Assembly: GCA_945876515.1 (NCBI GenBank)
Contig: CAMCPF010000132.1
Coordinates: 1-7,786 of the forward strand
Source of the DNA: Candidatus Kuenenia stuttgartensis
Lineage (GTDB): Bacteria; Planctomycetota; Planctomycetia; Pirellulales; UBA1268
DNA: 7,786 nt
Direction: 5' to 3'
Shown here: positions 6,664 through 7,786 of the stretch, in pieces
Numbering within the stretch: position 1 is the first letter of the stretch
How the letters are laid out: the number at the start of each line of letters is the position of its first letter
Notes under the pieces: model-generated
Told to the model about the DNA's origin: nothing
Seen by the model: only the letters and a program-made list of their open reading frames with translations
Databases searched by the model: none
Made by a program: the position numbers and the translations under genes

Positions 6664-7786
6664 ATGCCTCCCCCGACTCCCTCGTCGCCTCGTCGTCACG
6701 AGCTCGTGGAGCGGCTCGCGGGGACGGCGACACCACTCGACGTGGTCGTCATCGGCGGCGGAGCGTCGGGGCTGGGCGTGGCCCTCGACGCTGCGGCCCG
6801 GGGCTTCACGGTCGCCCTGTTCGAGGCCGACGACTTCGCCAAGGGCACGTCGAGCCGCGCGACGAAGCTCGTGCACGGGGGCGTACGATATCTCGCCCAG
6901 GGCAACGTGTCGCTCGTGCGGGAGGCGCTTCGCGAGCGGGCGATCATCCTGGCCAACGCGGCCCACCTCGCCTCCCCGCTGCCCTTCGTGCTGCCCGTGT
7001 ACGGCTGGCGGGGCCGGCTCTGGGATCGCTGGTTCTACGGCGCGGGCCTGGCGGCCTACGACCTGCTCGCGGGAGCCGCATCACTCGGCCGCGCCGGCCT
7101 GCCCGGCACTGCAAGGCTGCTTGAGCTCGCGCCCGGCACGCGGGCCGCGGGGCTGGCCGGGGGCGTCACGTACGTAGACGGGCAGTTCGACGATGCCCGG
7201 CTGGCCGTCGCCCTGGCCCGCACGGCTGCGGCTCACGGGGCGGCTGTCCTCAACTACTGCCGCGTGGTGGGCCTCGCCGAGGATGCCCGCGGCACCGCGA
7301 CGGCCCGGGTGCATGGCGTCGAGGTCGAGGATCGCGAGACCGGCCGGCGGCTCACGGTGGCGGCCCGCTGTGTCGTGAACGCGACGGGCGTGTGGGTGGA
7401 TTCGGTGCGGCGGCTCGACGACCCCTCGGCGGCGACGATGGTGTCCCCGAGCCAGGGTGCGCATCTGGTCGTGGACCGCGAGTTCTTTCCGGGCGAGCGG
7501 GCGTTGATCGTGCCCAAGACGAGCGACGGCCGGGTGCTGTTCGCGGTGCCTTGGCTCGGCAAGGTGATCCTCGGCACCACCGATACGCCGCTTGGTGACT
7601 CGACCGGCGTGCTGCAATCAGAGCCGCGACCCTTCGCCGAGGAAGTCGACTTCATCCTCACCGAGGCGGGCAACTATCTGGCCCGTCGCCCGGGCCGTGG
7701 CGACGTCCGCAGCGCCTGGGCGGGCCTGCGGCCGCTCGTGAAGCCGCCCCTGGCCGACGGCCGGGCCACGAAGCGGATCTCCCGCG
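6664..7786 (+). CDS. glpD: Glycerol-3-phosphate dehydrogenase (FAD), N-terminal part
   Basis: The first 374 residues are visible and the gene runs off the right edge; family members are usually about 500-570 residues. The enzyme oxidises sn-glycerol 3-phosphate to dihydroxyacetone phosphate at the inner face of the cytoplasmic membrane, passing electrons through FAD to quinone. The FAD Rossmann motif is VIGGGASGLGVALDAAARG (29-47). It is followed by the family block KGTSSRATKLVHGGVRYLAQ (60-79), YVDGQFDDARL (170-180), VVNATGVWVDSV (237-248), LGTTDTP (303-309) and WAGLRPLV with R356 (352-359). The short N-terminal lead before the FAD site resembles Bacillus-type GlpD rather than the E. coli enzyme, which starts almost at the motif. 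The ATG at 6664 is the natural start, but no Shine-Dalgarno precedes it and a GC hairpin lies 16 nt upstream. No glpK or glpF is visible; they may lie to the right. Confidence 0.94.
   Translation, partial: MPPPTPSSPRRHELVERLAGTATPLDVVVIGGGASGLGVALDAAARGFTVALFEADDFAKGTSSRATKLVHGGVRYLAQGNVSLVREALRERAIILANAAHLASPLPFVLPVYGWRGRLWDRWFYGAGLAAYDLLAGAASLGRAGLPGTARLLELAPGTRAAGLAGGVTYVDGQFDDARLAVALARTAAAHGAAVLNYCRVVGLAEDARGTATARVHGVEVEDRETGRRLTVAARCVVNATGVWVDSVRRLDDPSAATMVSPSQGAHLVVDREFFPGERALIVPKTSDGRVLFAVPWLGKVILGTTDTPLGDSTGVLQSEPRPFAEEVDFILTEAGNYLARRPGRGDVRSAWAGLRPLVKPPLADGRATKRISR

Overview
The window is very GC-rich, with G or C at most third codon positions. It holds five protein genes on both strands and almost no spare DNA. 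Nothing seen here names a species. The combination of a cyanobacterial/planctomycete-style aspartate kinase with four ACT domains, an ApgM-like protein inside a threonine operon, and a secreted metalloprotease carrying an NPCBM domain best fits a planctomycete (Pirellulales-like). That placement is an inference.

Layout from left to right. Positions 1-176 (+) are the 3' end of a gene for a bifunctional-nuclease (DUF151) family protein. It converges, with a 12-nt gap, on a three-gene cluster read right to left on the minus strand: hom (4627-3302, homoserine dehydrogenase), an apgM-like gene (3298-2033, probable homoserine kinase), and lysC (1985-189, aspartate kinase with two ACT pairs). Upstream of hom, on the same strand, is a gene for a secreted zinc metalloprotease with a C-terminal NPCBM carbohydrate-binding-like domain (6536-4740). 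A 127-nt divergent spacer separates it from glpD (6664 onward, +), the FAD-dependent glycerol-3-phosphate dehydrogenase, which runs off the right edge.

How the genes fit together. hom, the apgM-like gene and lysC are packed 3 nt and 47 nt apart and look like one operon for the aspartate-to-threonine branch. LysC makes aspartyl phosphate and Hom reduces aspartate semialdehyde to homoserine. The ApgM-like protein most plausibly phosphorylates homoserine in place of a classical ThrB. The remaining steps (asd, thrC) are not in the window. ACT domains on both LysC and Hom point to end-product feedback control. The protease, glpD and the DUF151 gene have no evident link to this pathway.

I found no RNA genes, mobile elements, CRISPR arrays or convincing rho-independent terminators. 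The most useful second-look items are the probable homoserine-kinase role of the apgM-like gene, the duplicated ACT pair in LysC, and the metalloprotease-NPCBM architecture.
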